A stretch of DNA of 64,000 bases from Stutzerimonas stutzeri (GTDB lineage Bacteria; Pseudomonadota; Gammaproteobacteria; Pseudomonadales; Pseudomonadaceae). The stretch is taken from contig NZ_PPXG01000003.1 in assembly GCF_002909485.1 (NCBI RefSeq), forward strand, positions 124,001 to 188,000, in the 5' to 3' direction. A model generated the notes under the pieces. It was given only the letters and a program-made list of their open reading frames with translations, was not told where the DNA came from and made no database searches. Positions 40,961 to 50,192 of the stretch are shown here, piece by piece; the stretch's first letter is position 1, and each line of letters starts with the position of its first letter. A program made the translations under genes and the position numbers.

Positions 40961-42109
40961 ATGAGCCTGAACATCTTCTGGTTTCTGCCCACTCACGGTG
41001 ACGGCAAGTACCTCGGTACCGCCGAAGGCGCCCGCGCCGTCGATCACGGATATCTCACCCAGATCGCCCAGGCCGCCGACCGCCTTGGCTACGGCGGCGT
41101 ACTGATCCCGACCGGACGCTCCTGCGAGGATTCCTGGCTGGTGGCTGCATCGCTAATTCCGCTGACGCAACGCCTCAAGTTTCTCGTCGCATTACGCCCG
41201 GGGATTATTTCGCCGACCGTGGCGGCGCGCCAGGCGGCGACTCTGGACCGGCTCTCCAACGGCCGGGCGCTGTTCAACCTGGTCACCGGCGGCGACCCGG
41301 ATGAACTGGCCGGCGACGGTCTCAACCTCAGCCATGCCGAACGCTATGAAGCGTCCGTAGAGTTCACCCGCATCTGGCGGCGCGTGCTGGAGGGCGAAAC
41401 CGTCGACTACGAGGGCAAGCATCTGCAGGTCAAGGGCGCCAAGCTGCTCTATCCGCCGATTCAGCAACCGCGCCCGCCGCTGTACTTCGGCGGTTCGTCC
41501 GAGGCGGCCCATGAGTTGGCAGCTGAACAGGTGGACCTGTACCTCACCTGGGGTGAGCCGCTTGAGGCGGTGGCCGAAAAGATTGCCGACGTGCGCGCCC
41601 GCGCCGCCCTGCATGGCCGCACGGTACGCTTCGGCATCCGCCTGCATGTGATCGTGCGTGAAACCAACGAAGAAGCCTGGGCTGCAGCCGACCGGCTGAT
41701 CAGCCATCTGGACGACGACAGCGTGGCCAGGGCCCAGGCCTCGCTGGCGCGCTTCGACTCGGTGGGTCAACAACGGATGGCTGCGTTGCATGGTGGACGA
41801 CGCGACCAGCTGGTCGTCGCGCCCAACCTCTGGGCCGGAGTCGGCCTGGTGCGTGGCGGTGCTGGAACCGCCCTGGTCGGTGACGGCCCGACGGTCGCTG
41901 CGCGAGTGAAGGAGTACGCCGACCTGGGCATCGATACCTTCATTTTCTCCGGCTATCCGCATCTGGAAGAGAGCTATCGCGTTGCCGAGCTGCTGTTCCC
42001 ACATCTGGATATCGCTCAGCCGCAACGCCCGGAGAGCCGAGGCTATGTCAGCCCGTTTGGCGAAATGATCTCAAGCGACATTCTGCCAAAGGCTGCCGCG
42101 GCAAGCTGA
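40961..42109 (+). CDS. ssuD: FMNH2-dependent alkanesulfonate monooxygenase SsuD
   Basis: Cleaves alkanesulfonates to aldehyde and sulfite using O2 and FMNH2 from SsuE. The 382 residues form a luciferase-like TIM barrel, starting [17 protein letters not shown], with the conserved [11 protein letters not shown] near 51 and the C-terminal [10 protein letters not shown] near 330. ATG 40961 lies after an ACGGAG ribosome site. A palindromic element follows the stop codon before ssuC. Confidence 0.96.
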   Translation: MSLNIFWFLPTHGDGKYLGTAEGARAVDHGYLTQIAQAADRLGYGGVLIPTGRSCEDSWLVAASLIPLTQRLKFLVALRPGIISPTVAARQAATLDRLSNGRALFNLVTGGDPDELAGDGLNLSHAERYEASVEFTRIWRRVLEGETVDYEGKHLQVKGAKLLYPPIQQPRPPLYFGGSSEAAHELAAEQVDLYLTWGEPLEAVAEKIADVRARAALHGRTVRFGIRLHVIVRETNEEAWAAADRLISHLDDDSVARAQASLARFDSVGQQRMAALHGGRRDQLVVAPNLWAGVGLVRGGAGTALVGDGPTVAARVKEYADLGIDTFIFSGYPHLEESYRVAELLFPHLDIAQPQRPESRGYVSPFGEMISSDILPKAAAAS

Positions 42110-42127
42110 CGCTTACGAGCTCGGCAG

Positions 42128-42145
42128 GGCGGGCTTCAGCCCGCC
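42128..42145. repeat. REP-like palindrome between ssuD and ssuC
   Basis: GGCGGGCTTCAGCCCGCC forms an eight-pair stem with a two-base loop 18 bp after the ssuD stop codon. Its core resembles 15921-15934. It could protect the 3' end of the ssuEAD message. The rest of the 190-bp gap shows nothing recognisable. Confidence 0.65.
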
Positions 42146-42299
42146 GCCGCGGTAGCCAGGCCATGGGGGCTGAGGCTCACTCTACGAAGTGAAGGCCCAG
42201 CCTGCTGTCAGGGACCACGGTGGAATAACGCTACTCGTTGGTGACACCGACTGAGCGCAAAACATTTACGTCATCGAAATTTGGAGTGCGGAGCAAACC

Positions 42300-43085
42300 A
42301 TGACCTTTAATTCTCTCGGGCAACGTCTGGCGCCCTGGGCGTTGCCGGTCGCGCTACTTGCGGCTTGGCAAGGCGCTGTGGTTTTCGGGTTGCTGTCCAC
42401 ACGCATCCTTCCGGCGCCCAGTGCAGTGCTCAGCGCTGGCTGGGAGCTGCTGCGCAGCGGCGAAATCTGGACGCATCTGGCCATCAGCGGCTGGCGCGCT
42501 GGCGTCGGCTTTGCCATCGGGGGCGGTATCGGGCTGCTGCTTGGCTTCATCACTGGGCTATCGAAATGGGGCGAGCGCCTGCTCGACAGTTCGGTGCAGA
42601 TGATTCGCAATGTCCCGCATTTGGCGTTGATACCGCTGGTGATCCTCTGGTTCGGTATCGACGAGAGCGCAAAGATCTTCCTCGTTGCGCTCGGCACGCT
42701 GTTTCCGATTTACCTGAACACCTATCACGGCATCCGCAACGTCGACCCGGCGCTGGTGGAAATGGCGCGCAGCTATGGACTGTCTGGATTCGCGCTGTTC
42801 CGCCAGGTGATCCTGCCCGGTGCGCTACCGTCGATCCTGGTCGGCGTGCGCTTCGCGCTGGGCTTTATGTGGTTGACGCTAATTGTCGCGGAGACCATTT
42901 CGGCAAACGCTGGTATCGGCTACCTGGCGATGAACGCTCGGGAATTCCTGCAGACCGACGTCGTGGTACTGGCGATCCTGCTTTACGCGGTGCTAGGCAA
43001 GCTGGCCGATGTCGCCGCGCGAGGGTTGGAGCGCACCTGGCTGCGCTGGCACCCGGCCTATCAGGCCAAGGCAGGTGGGCAATGA
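42300..43085 (+). CDS. ssuC: Alkanesulfonate ABC transporter permease SsuC
   Basis: Membrane subunit of the sulfonate importer. The 261 residues have about six hydrophobic segments and the EAA-type loop [12 protein letters not shown] near 155-166, with [10 protein letters not shown] near 183 typical of SsuC. Its stop overlaps the ssuB start (ATGA at 43082-43085), so the two are translationally coupled. Confidence 0.95.
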   Translation: MTFNSLGQRLAPWALPVALLAAWQGAVVFGLLSTRILPAPSAVLSAGWELLRSGEIWTHLAISGWRAGVGFAIGGGIGLLLGFITGLSKWGERLLDSSVQMIRNVPHLALIPLVILWFGIDESAKIFLVALGTLFPIYLNTYHGIRNVDPALVEMARSYGLSGFALFRQVILPGALPSILVGVRFALGFMWLTLIVAETISANAGIGYLAMNAREFLQTDVVVLAILLYAVLGKLADVAARGLERTWLRWHPAYQAKAGGQ

Positions 43086-43882
43086 CCGCACTGCACTGCA
43101 TTCCTCGAGGCATCCCCTTGGCCATCGAAGGTATTGGCAAGGCCTTCGATCGACGCGACGTCTTGAATGGTATCGATCTGCGAGTTCCCGCCGGGCAGTT
43201 CGTCGCTGTAGTCGGTCGTAGCGGCTGCGGCAAGAGCACTCTGCTACGTCTGCTGGCCGGGCTGGATCAGCCAAGCCGCGGCGAGATCACCTCCGCTGGC
43301 ACGCCCCTGACTGACCACCGCGAGGAGGTGCGGTTGATGTTCCAGGATGCACGTCTGCTGCCGTGGAAGCGGGTGATCGAAAATGTCGGCCTGGGCCTTA
43401 CCGGTGACTGGCTACCGAAAGCTACCGATGCCTTGGCGGCGGTCGGACTGGCCGAGCGTGCCAACGACTGGCCCGCAGCCTTGTCTGGCGGGCAGAAGCA
43501 GCGCGTGGCGCTGGCTCGCGCACTTATTCACCAACCTCGGCTGCTGTTGCTCGACGAGCCGCTTGGCGCGTTGGATGCTCTGACCCGCATCGAGATGCAG
43601 CAACTGATCGAGCGCTTGTGGCAACGGCATGGCTTCACGGTGCTGCTGGTGACCCACGATGTCAGTGAGGCCGTGGCCGTGGCTGACCGCGTCATCCTCA
43701 TCGAGGAGGGGCATATCGGCCTCGACCTCACTGTTGATATCCCCCGCCCGCGCAATCGCGGCGCGGCTGCCCTCGCGGCGTTGGAGGCACAGGTGCTCAA
43801 CCGTGTCCTGGCACTGCCGGAGCTACCGCCCCAAGCGGAACCCGTTTCCCCCTTGCCCACGCAGTTGCGCTGGGCGCTTTGA
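43082..43882 (+). CDS. ssuB: Alkanesulfonate ABC transporter ATP-binding protein SsuB
   Basis: ATPase of the sulfonate importer. The 266 residues carry Walker [10 protein letters not shown] near 44-52, signature L-S-G-G-Q-K-Q-R near 136, Walker B L-L-L-L-D-E-P-L near 156 and T-H-D-V-S-E-A near 190. The ATG at 43082 overlaps ssuC by four bases. The same frame is open far upstream, but that part lies within ssuC and is not used. Confidence 0.96.
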   Translation: MTALHCIPRGIPLAIEGIGKAFDRRDVLNGIDLRVPAGQFVAVVGRSGCGKSTLLRLLAGLDQPSRGEITSAGTPLTDHREEVRLMFQDARLLPWKRVIENVGLGLTGDWLPKATDALAAVGLAERANDWPAALSGGQKQRVALARALIHQPRLLLLDEPLGALDALTRIEMQQLIERLWQRHGFTVLLVTHDVSEAVAVADRVILIEEGHIGLDLTVDIPRPRNRGAAALAALEAQVLNRVLALPELPPQAEPVSPLPTQLRWAL

Positions 43883-43923
43883 CTTGAACGCGAGAAGCAA
43901 TCCAACTCAGTAGGAGCAATACC

Positions 43924-44139
43924 ATGACAATCAAAGCCATCAACGTACGCAACCAGTTCAGGGGCACGATTCGCGAAATCGTTCACGGTGATGTTCTATC
44001 GGAAATCGACGTGCAGACCGCAGCCGGCATCGTCACCTCGGTGATCACCACCCGTTCGGTGAAGGAGCTCGAGTTGGGTATCGGCAGCGAGGTGATCGCA
44101 TTCGTCAAATCCACCGAGGTTTCGATAGCCAAGTTGTAG
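43924..44139 (+). CDS. ssuF: Molybdopterin-binding-like protein SsuF (TOBE domain)
   Basis: A 71-residue single TOBE/Mop domain protein starting M-T-I-K-A-I-N-V-R-N-Q-F-R-G-T-I, with T-S-V-I-T-T-R-S-V near 37-45. It is the last gene of the ssu operon in pseudomonads, where ssuF is needed for growth on sulfonates although its molecular role is not settled. It starts 41 bp after ssuB, with TAGGAG before the ATG. Confidence 0.93.
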   Translation: MTIKAINVRNQFRGTIREIVHGDVLSEIDVQTAAGIVTSVITTRSVKELELGIGSEVIAFVKSTEVSIAKL

Positions 44140-44245
44140 CAGACCGCGACCGGACCGGAGATGGCAGCTTGTAGCAACTGAGAGATGAAGGGCTGCGTCC
44201 GCACAGACCTGCACATGGGCGTTGCCTTGATAAAGGCTGGCGAGA

Positions 44246-44263
44246 GGGTGCCAGGTGGCACCC
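44246..44263. terminator. Candidate hairpin between convergent ssuF and alaC
   Basis: GGGTGCCA (44246-44253) and TGGCACCC (44256-44263) form a perfect eight-pair stem with two loop bases. No T-run follows. It marks the boundary between the ssu operon and the accessory block beginning at 44321. Confidence 0.45.
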
Positions 44264-44320
44264 CCATCAACCATATGCTTTCAACCTCTGTATAGCGGGC
44301 GAGCGATAGGTGAGGTGGCG

Positions 44321-45541
44321 TTACACAGCACTATCCGTCTTCAGCATCGACCGAATCCCGCGTAGTGCCTGGCGAATCCGGCTCTGGTTTTCTATCAACG
44401 CAAAACGGACGTGGTCGTCTCCGTACTCACCAAAACCAATCCCAGGAGAGACCGCAACCTTGGCTTCTGACATCAGCTTTTTGGCGAACTCCAGTGAACC
44501 CAGATGTTGGTATCGCTCAGGGATTTTCGCCCAGACGTACATGGTTGCCTTGGGTTGCTCGACCATCCAGCCGAGCGCGCGCAATCCAGACACCAGAACA
44601 TCTCGGCGGGCTTGGTAAGTTTTGGAGATTTCCTTCACGCAACTTTGGTCCCCCTCCAGCGCCGCTATTGCGGCGACCTGAAGCGGGGTGAACATGCCGT
44701 AGTCGTGGTAGCTCTTGATACGAGCCAGGGCGTTAACGAGTTCGGCATTGCCCACCATGAAACCAACGCGCCATCCGGCCATGTTGTAGCTTTTCGACAG
44801 CGTGAAGAACTCGACTGCTACATCCTTGGCTCCAGGTACCTGCATGATCGAGGGGGCTTGCCAGCCATCGAACACGATGTCCGCGTAGGCGAGATCATGC
44901 ACGACCAAGATGCCGTATTGCTTGGCGAGCGCGATCACCCGCTCGAAGAAATCGAGTTCGACGCATTGCGCCGTCGGGTTCGACGGAAAGCCAAAGATCA
45001 TCATCTTCGGTGTTGGAATGGATTCACGAATGGCCCGCTCCAGCTCGATGAAAAAGTCCACGCCTGACACAAGTGGAACGGAGCGAACTTGAGCGCCGGC
45101 GATCACCGCACCGTAGATATGGATCGGATAGCTTGGATTGGGCACTAGCACCGTGTCTCCGGCGTCCAGCGTAGCGAGCATCAAATGCGCCAGCCCTTCC
45201 TTGGAGCCGATCGTCACGATTGCCTCGGTTTCCGGATCGATCTCGACGTCGTATCTGCTCTGGTACCACTGGGTGATCGTGCGGCGCAGCCGGGGAATGC
45301 CTTTTGAACTCGAATACCCGTGCGTATCGTCCCGCTGAGCGACCTCACAGAGCTTTGCCACGATATGTGCTGGAGTCGCGCCGTCCGGGTTACCCATGCT
45401 GAGATCGACGATATCCTCCCCCCTGCGTCTCGCTTCGAGCTTCAGCTCCGCCGTGACATTGAAAACATAAGCAGGAAGGCGATCGATTCGACTGAACGCC
45501 ATCTTGGATGGAATGGGGGCTGACTGACTGTTATTGGACAT
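44321..45541 (-). CDS. AlaC-like alanine/pyruvate aminotransferase
   Basis: Class I PLP aminotransferase of 406 residues, close in pattern to AlaC (glutamate-pyruvate transaminase). Key parts are N-P-D-G-A-T-P near 51, Y-S-S-S-K-G-I-P near 76, F-P-S-N-P-T-A-Q near 185 and the PLP lysine Lys250 in [12 protein letters not shown]. It is the last gene of the accessory minus-strand run, 98 bp after the reductase gene. A housekeeping alaC would be expected elsewhere, so here it may make or remove an amino acid in the N-oxygenase pathway. That role is inference, so no symbol is given. Confidence 0.85.
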   Translation of the reverse strand: MSNNSQSAPIPSKMAFSRIDRLPAYVFNVTAELKLEARRRGEDIVDLSMGNPDGATPAHIVAKLCEVAQRDDTHGYSSSKGIPRLRRTITQWYQSRYDVEIDPETEAIVTIGSKEGLAHLMLATLDAGDTVLVPNPSYPIHIYGAVIAGAQVRSVPLVSGVDFFIELERAIRESIPTPKMMIFGFPSNPTAQCVELDFFERVIALAKQYGILVVHDLAYADIVFDGWQAPSIMQVPGAKDVAVEFFTLSKSYNMAGWRVGFMVGNAELVNALARIKSYHDYGMFTPLQVAAIAALEGDQSCVKEISKTYQARRDVLVSGLRALGWMVEQPKATMYVWAKIPERYQHLGSLEFAKKLMSEAKVAVSPGIGFGEYGDDHVRFALIENQSRIRQALRGIRSMLKTDSAV

Positions 45542-45639
45542 TTGGATCTCGAGAATAAAGGCGGATATCTTGAACGGGAGCTTGTTTTGTAAATCGGCGG
45601 GCTAGCGGATGCCAAACACTAACCCCCCGAAAAAGGTCA

Positions 45640-46668
45640 TCAGAGTGAAATTGAAACGGCCTTGCCCTGAGGAAAAGAACAACATGCCAATGCATAGCCG
45701 GCCGCGCGCTCAGCCGCTCTCAACGCAAAATCGGCGCTGCGATGTATGTCGCCACTGTTGATGCGAATCTTGCAACTACCGCAGACTCCGGTCCTGCACT
45801 GGGTCTTTATCGGAATGCCGTGAGCTTCGAGCCCATCCAACAAGGATTGATCCGATTGCATGACGAGCTCTTTGTCGATGCCCTCGATGTATAGCGTGAC
45901 GGGGTGGGGACGACCGTCCGTGATTTCTTCAGTTTCCGGAGCGGAGAATGATTCAATGAGATAGTGCGCCCTCTCATATACTTGATTGCATTGCTCGTGA
46001 AGCGACTGAGCGAAGCTATGGCCCCCGCAAATAATCACCGTATCCGGCTGCGCATGTTCAGCGAGCAATGAGGCCTGTATGCGACCGCTTCGGAACTGAA
46101 CAGTACTGTGCCGGATAGGACTGCGGGTGATGAACAAGCGAATGCTGAACCAGTCGGTGCTCATGTCAAGCTTGAGAAGTTCGCCAAGGAAGGGGATATC
46201 AGTTACGTCTGGTGCGCTTAGAAAGAGAGTAGTCTTGGGTACGGGAAGGCTCGCGTTGTGAAGCGTCGAGAGGGATTTTATAAGGCCATAAGGAAGCGTG
46301 ATCCCAATGCCTCCAGCTAGCAGTACCAGCTCTCTAGCGCCAATCAAGGCTTCAGGTGTGATCTCACCAGCGGCGCCCGTCGCGCCAACCACGACCCCTT
46401 CCTTGAGATCGGCATGGAGCCTATCCGAAACGCCACCGCGTCCGGTTCGTTGAACGGCTATGACGATCAAGTCGATTTCGGGCTTTTCGATAACTGTATA
46501 GTTGCGTTGCTGACGTATTCCGCTGCAGTCGGGGAACACTATGGATATGTACTGCCCTGGTTCTGGGATGGTGCTGTGACTGATATCTAGAATGCGTAAC
46601 TTAAATGCCTTCACGTTCCTTGCTACTTCGCAAGCCTGTTCGCATCGAAGAAAGATAATGTCTTCCAT
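45640..46668 (-). CDS. FAD/NAD(P)H reductase with C-terminal [2Fe-2S] domain
   Basis: Electron-transfer reductase of 342 residues. It has a ferredoxin-reductase flavin domain with Q-Q-R-N-Y-T-V-I near 74, an NAD(P) domain with L-L-A-G-G-I-G-I-T near 116-124, and a plant-type ferredoxin domain with C-R-T-G-V-C-G-S-C (Cys291, 296, 299) and a fourth cysteine in A-L-A-C-C near 329-330. Such reductases feed oxygenases. Its neighbour upstream, 69 bp away, is a diiron N-oxygenase, so it is the natural partner. The ATG at 46668 was preferred because GAGG lies five bases upstream; an ATG at 46713 has no ribosome site. Confidence 0.88.
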   Translation of the reverse strand: MEDIIFLRCEQACEVARNVKAFKLRILDISHSTIPEPGQYISIVFPDCSGIRQQRNYTVIEKPEIDLIVIAVQRTGRGGVSDRLHADLKEGVVVGATGAAGEITPEALIGARELVLLAGGIGITLPYGLIKSLSTLHNASLPVPKTTLFLSAPDVTDIPFLGELLKLDMSTDWFSIRLFITRSPIRHSTVQFRSGRIQASLLAEHAQPDTVIICGGHSFAQSLHEQCNQVYERAHYLIESFSAPETEEITDGRPHPVTLYIEGIDKELVMQSDQSLLDGLEAHGIPIKTQCRTGVCGSCKIRINSGDIHRSADFALRAAERAAGYALACCSFPQGKAVSISL

Positions 46669-46737
46669 GGGAGCCTCTATTGGCTGATAATGCCGAATTG
46701 TTTTTATGTGCATATATTAGTGCCATGAACGTTAGGG

Positions 46738-47643
46738 TTAAAGCCCAATGCGTTCAATGAGGTTCTCGACGGAGTCGGTATAGACGTTGATTTCGCCAAG
46801 CTCCGCGCTGTCATTGATAATTTCTTGGTAATAAGGAAGGCCAGCAAGTGCAAAAGCATGTTCCCATGCGTTCAGCTCATTGTTGGCGAACATGGAAACG
46901 GTTCTCCGTATAATTTTTTCCAGATGGTTTTTTTCCGATAGAGTCAAGCCGTTTACAATGTCGGCTGCCACGAAGCTGAACACACTGGAGTGACTCCACT
47001 CGTCCATTGCGTGGGTTTTGGTTACCTGATGGCAGATTTTCTGGATCGAATCATCTTCGGCCATTGTCTTTAGGTAATCGGTGATCAGCGTTTCGCTCGC
47101 ACATGCGATACCGAAGCGGGTGAGACGCCGCTCCCACTCTGCCGTACAACTCCCGATTACTTCGTTGCGCCATTTGATTAAATTAAAATCGCTGAAGTCG
47201 AAATAATCTAGATTTCTGCGGTCATAGATATAATTGCATGCATTCAACGACATTTTTGTATGAAGCGCTTCGTCCAGCAAAGCTTCTGCCATGACGTTCT
47301 GGAGAACTGCACGGTTACCTGTGTTGCTAGGAGGTGTTTTGATTATGTCTTCGCACGCTGGAGTGACAATATCGCATTCGATATATATCGTCTTTAAGTT
47401 GTATATGATCCATGCATATGACAGGCACTTGGATTTTATCTGTTCTGGTGCGCTGGTCCATGCCCCGTGGTTGCGGAACGGTAGAAGAGACTCGCTGTAG
47501 TCATTTCGGCTTGGATCAAAAACAAGTTCATTGTATTTTCCTTGTGGCTTGTTAACGGCTGCCCTTGTTTCCCAAAGCTCTGACAGCTTATTTAACATGT
47601 CTGCTACGGAGTTATGCTGTCCTGCGGGTTGCGCTGCGTGCAT
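46738..47643 (-). CDS. AurF-type diiron N-oxygenase
   Basis: Predicted to oxidise an amine to hydroxylamine, nitroso or nitro product. In the 301 residues I find a full AurF-like ligand set: Glu89, Glu125 and His128 (D-E-A-L-H), Glu184 (A-S-E-T), His211, Glu215 and His218 (H-A-M-D-E-W-S-H). Spacing of 59, 27, 4 and 3 residues between the later ligands nearly equals that of AurF (60, 27, 4, 3). The strong ribosome site GAGGAGA precedes the ATG. The gene is more A+T-rich than the surrounding chromosome, a sign of transfer. No NRPS or PKS is nearby, so the substrate is probably a free small amine or amino acid. Family assigned by eye. Confidence 0.82.
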   Translation of the reverse strand: MHAAQPAGQHNSVADMLNKLSELWETRAAVNKPQGKYNELVFDPSRNDYSESLLPFRNHGAWTSAPEQIKSKCLSYAWIIYNLKTIYIECDIVTPACEDIIKTPPSNTGNRAVLQNVMAEALLDEALHTKMSLNACNYIYDRRNLDYFDFSDFNLIKWRNEVIGSCTAEWERRLTRFGIACASETLITDYLKTMAEDDSIQKICHQVTKTHAMDEWSHSSVFSFVAADIVNGLTLSEKNHLEKIIRRTVSMFANNELNAWEHAFALAGLPYYQEIINDSAELGEINVYTDSVENLIERIGL

Positions 47644-47826
47644 GATGTTTCTCCTCTTTTAATGATCTCGTAAGTTGAATAGTTGTCTTTATATGTTGCG
47701 ACTCTGTTACGAGCTGGTGCCGTTTGTCGGTGTCCTTGTTAATTAATTATTTTGGGCGACCGGAACTGCTGGCGAAACAAGTCGCTTCGCCATAGTTGAA
47801 GTTAAGGTGTTCTGGTTTTGTGTTGG

Positions 47827-47982
47827 CTATGCCTCAAATAATATCTGTGGCTTGTAGTCGGGCTCATCAGCAAATGGGAGTTGGGAGGCGTCTAGGACTT
47901 CTTGCTCTGTCATCCTCCGGATTGAACAAGCGAGGAGCCAGAAGCTGGCCAACGTCGCAGCCAGCATCATTAAAAAACTCAT
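47827..47982 (-). CDS. CcoQ-like small cbb3 oxidase subunit
   Basis: A 51-residue protein with one N-terminal membrane segment ([17 protein letters not shown]) and a tail L-D-A-S-Q-L-P-F-A-D-E-P-D that closely resembles the conserved end of CcoQ. Its ATG shares one base with the ccoN stop codon (TAATG), so the two are coupled. This is the N-Q pair arrangement of the orphan ccoN4Q4 genes in P. aeruginosa. Confidence 0.8.
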   Translation of the reverse strand: MSFLMMLAATLASFWLLACSIRRMTEQEVLDASQLPFADEPDYKPQILFEA

Positions 47983-49415
47983 TAAATTGCCTCGGCAGCA
48001 GAAGGGCGTCGGGCCGGGCTCAACTGCTCCGCAGGGATAACTAACGTGCGCCACGCGTTGTAGGCCATCAATATCATCCCGATCACAAAAAGTGATCCGC
48101 CTAGAAGGCGCACTACATAACCCGAATGGCTCGCTTCCAACGCTTCAACGAACGAATAGGTCAGGGTGCCGTCGTCATTTACCGCTCGCCACATCAAGCC
48201 TTGTGTGATGCCGTTTACCCACATTGAGGCTATGTAAAGAACGGTTCCAGCCGTTGCGAGCCAGAAGTGCACGTTGATGAGCCCGACGCTGTACATTTTT
48301 TTCTTGCCCCATAGCTCGGGGATCATGTTGTACAGCGTGCCGATGGAAATCATCGCCACCCATCCTAAAGCGCCTGCGTGGACGTGGCCGATGGTCCAGT
48401 CGGTGTAGTGAGAAAGCGCGTTGACGGTCTTTATTGCCATCATCGGGCCTTCAAAAGTTGACATGCCATAGAATGCGAGAGAAACCACCAGGAAGCGAAG
48501 GATTGGGTCAGTCCGCAACTTATGCCACGCACCTGAAAGCGTCATCATTCCATTGATCATCCCGCCCCAACTTGGCGCCAGCAGAATAATTGACATGGCC
48601 ATACCCAAGCTTTGCGCCCAGTCCGGTAGAGCGGTGTAATGCAGATGGTGAGGGCCGGCCCAGATATATAAGCTGATGATTGCCCAGAAATGCACTATTG
48701 AAAGTCGATATGAATACACTGGCCGGTCAGCTTGTTTGGGTACGAAGTAGTACATCATGCCCAGAAAGCCGATTGAGAGAATGAACCCGACAACACTGTG
48801 ACCGTACCACCATTGGATCATTGCATCGGTCGCTCCCGAGTACATGGAGTACGATTTTAATGCGCTGACCGGCACAGCTATGTGATTAATGACGTGGACC
48901 ATTGCGGTCACGATAATGAATGCGCCAAAGAACCAATTTGCCACATAGATATGCTGGGTCGTTCGTTTAGCGATCGTCCCGAAAAATAAGTAGCAGTATA
49001 TCGCCCAGACCACCGTAACCCAGACGGCGATCGGCCATTCCATCTCTGCGTACTCTTTGGATGTGGTATAGCCCAGCGCGTAGCTTACGATCATCGCTAG
49101 GATCGCTAACTGCCATCCCCAAAATACGAAACTCGCAGCCGCAGAAGAAATAAGCGGGGTTTTGCATGTTCGCTGCACTACGAACAGCGAGGTGGCGAAC
49201 AGGACACTGCCGCCAAATGCAAAGATGACAAGGTTTGTATGGATCGGACGAATCCGACCGAAACTTGTCCACGGCAAATCGAAGTTCAACTCTGGCCAGA
49301 CGAGCTGCGCGGCAATGAGTGCACCCATTCCCATGCCCAGTACGCCCCACACAAGTGCCGCCAACGTAAACTGGCGTACCACCTCATAATTCAGCGTTTC
49401 GTTAGTGTTGTTCAC
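47982..49415 (-). CDS. ccoN: Orphan cbb3-type cytochrome oxidase catalytic subunit (CcoN4-like)
   Basis: Catalytic heme-copper subunit of a cbb3 oxidase, 477 residues and about twelve membrane segments. All ligands are present: His59 and His346 (heme b), His344 (heme b3), His206, His256 and His257 (CuB), plus Tyr250 for the cross-linked tyrosine, so it should be active. No ccoO or ccoP accompanies it, so it must use those subunits from the main cco operon. Orphan CcoN4 of P. aeruginosa works this way and is reported to make oxidase isoforms more tolerant of cyanide. The start is a GTG overlapping the MOSC gene stop by four bases (GTGA). Confidence 0.9.
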   Translation of the reverse strand: MNNTNETLNYEVVRQFTLAALVWGVLGMGMGALIAAQLVWPELNFDLPWTSFGRIRPIHTNLVIFAFGGSVLFATSLFVVQRTCKTPLISSAAASFVFWGWQLAILAMIVSYALGYTTSKEYAEMEWPIAVWVTVVWAIYCYLFFGTIAKRTTQHIYVANWFFGAFIIVTAMVHVINHIAVPVSALKSYSMYSGATDAMIQWWYGHSVVGFILSIGFLGMMYYFVPKQADRPVYSYRLSIVHFWAIISLYIWAGPHHLHYTALPDWAQSLGMAMSIILLAPSWGGMINGMMTLSGAWHKLRTDPILRFLVVSLAFYGMSTFEGPMMAIKTVNALSHYTDWTIGHVHAGALGWVAMISIGTLYNMIPELWGKKKMYSVGLINVHFWLATAGTVLYIASMWVNGITQGLMWRAVNDDGTLTYSFVEALEASHSGYVVRLLGGSLFVIGMILMAYNAWRTLVIPAEQLSPARRPSAAEAI

Positions 49416-50179
49416 GTCTTGCCCTCACCGGTGACTCGGTTGAATCGGCGCGCTCTGGGGGACAGCGCGTCATCATGCGATTCGCCTGCATCGAATCCCG
49501 GCCCGCTCAGGCGCTTGGCCCAAGACTCAACGGTGCTGGTCCTGATGCGATTTGCCACAATCTTCTCCCAGGAGGGCGGCAATCGAAGCGACTGCAAGCG
49601 CGTCAATGCGTCCAGGTCCATCGGGTTCACGTAGAGGAGTTGAAGCACTCTGCGCAGTGGCCACTCGGCGTTCGGCCGGTCGATCAGGTTCAGCGTCGCG
49701 CCGACTTCGATTGCCCCAGGCTCGAGCACCCGGTAGTACCAGCCAACCTTGCCGCTGCGTTGCATTTCGAGGGCAACGCCCCTGGCGGCAAACCGATCAT
49801 CGAGTTTCCAGCAAGGCTGGCGAGTCTGCGAAACCTCCAGCACTGTGGATCCGCACGAGATGATGTCTCCCATGCAGATGTTCTCTTCGGTTAGCCCTAC
49901 AGTTGATATGTTTTCGCCAAAGGCGCCCGGGGCTTGCAGTAGCTTTCGATCGCCGAACGCTTGTCTCCAGTGGCGATAATGGTCGTACGGGTAGTGGTGG
50001 ATTGCCTTGTCAGGCCCACCATGAACACGTCGATCTCCTTGCTCGTCACCTTCGAGGCCCTCAAGCCCAACGCCGACCGAGCCTGTGCGCGGTCTTTTGT
50101 CGATTCCACTGAAGGTCTCGGGCCGAGTAAATGGCACCGCTGTTCCGGTCATGATGGTTTGAATCGTCCCGAGTAGCAT
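49412..50179 (-). CDS. MOSC-domain protein, YiiM-like
   Basis: A 255-residue MOSC protein with the YiiM pattern: G-L-E-G-D-E-Q near 41-47, H-G-G-P-D-K-A near 53-59, A-F-G-E-N near 86 and the probable Mo-ligand Cys123 in [11 protein letters not shown]. coli YiiM is a molybdenum-cofactor enzyme that protects from 6-N-hydroxylaminopurine by reducing N-hydroxylated compounds. Next to an N-oxygenase this suggests detoxification of an N-hydroxy intermediate or product. GGAG lies eight bases before the ATG. The gene starts 13 bp after the amidotransferase-like gene and overlaps ccoN. Confidence 0.87.
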   Translation of the reverse strand: MLLGTIQTIMTGTAVPFTRPETFSGIDKRPRTGSVGVGLEGLEGDEQGDRRVHGGPDKAIHHYPYDHYRHWRQAFGDRKLLQAPGAFGENISTVGLTEENICMGDIISCGSTVLEVSQTRQPCWKLDDRFAARGVALEMQRSGKVGWYYRVLEPGAIEVGATLNLIDRPNAEWPLRRVLQLLYVNPMDLDALTRLQSLRLPPSWEKIVANRIRTSTVESWAKRLSGPGFDAGESHDDALSPRARRFNRVTGEGKT

Positions 50180-50192
50180 TTATGCGGCTCCG

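Noticed and set aside
42365-43081. Upstream extension of the ssuB frame through ssuC
   Set aside because: The extended part is in the wrong frame relative to the clear ssuC permease, and the ATGA overlap at 43082 gives the natural ssuB start.
46738-49415. Reading the block as a hydrogen cyanide (hcnABC) synthesis operon because of the cyanide-tolerance-type oxidase
   Set aside because: None of the genes resembles hcnA, hcnB or hcnC; the reductase and diiron protein belong to other families.
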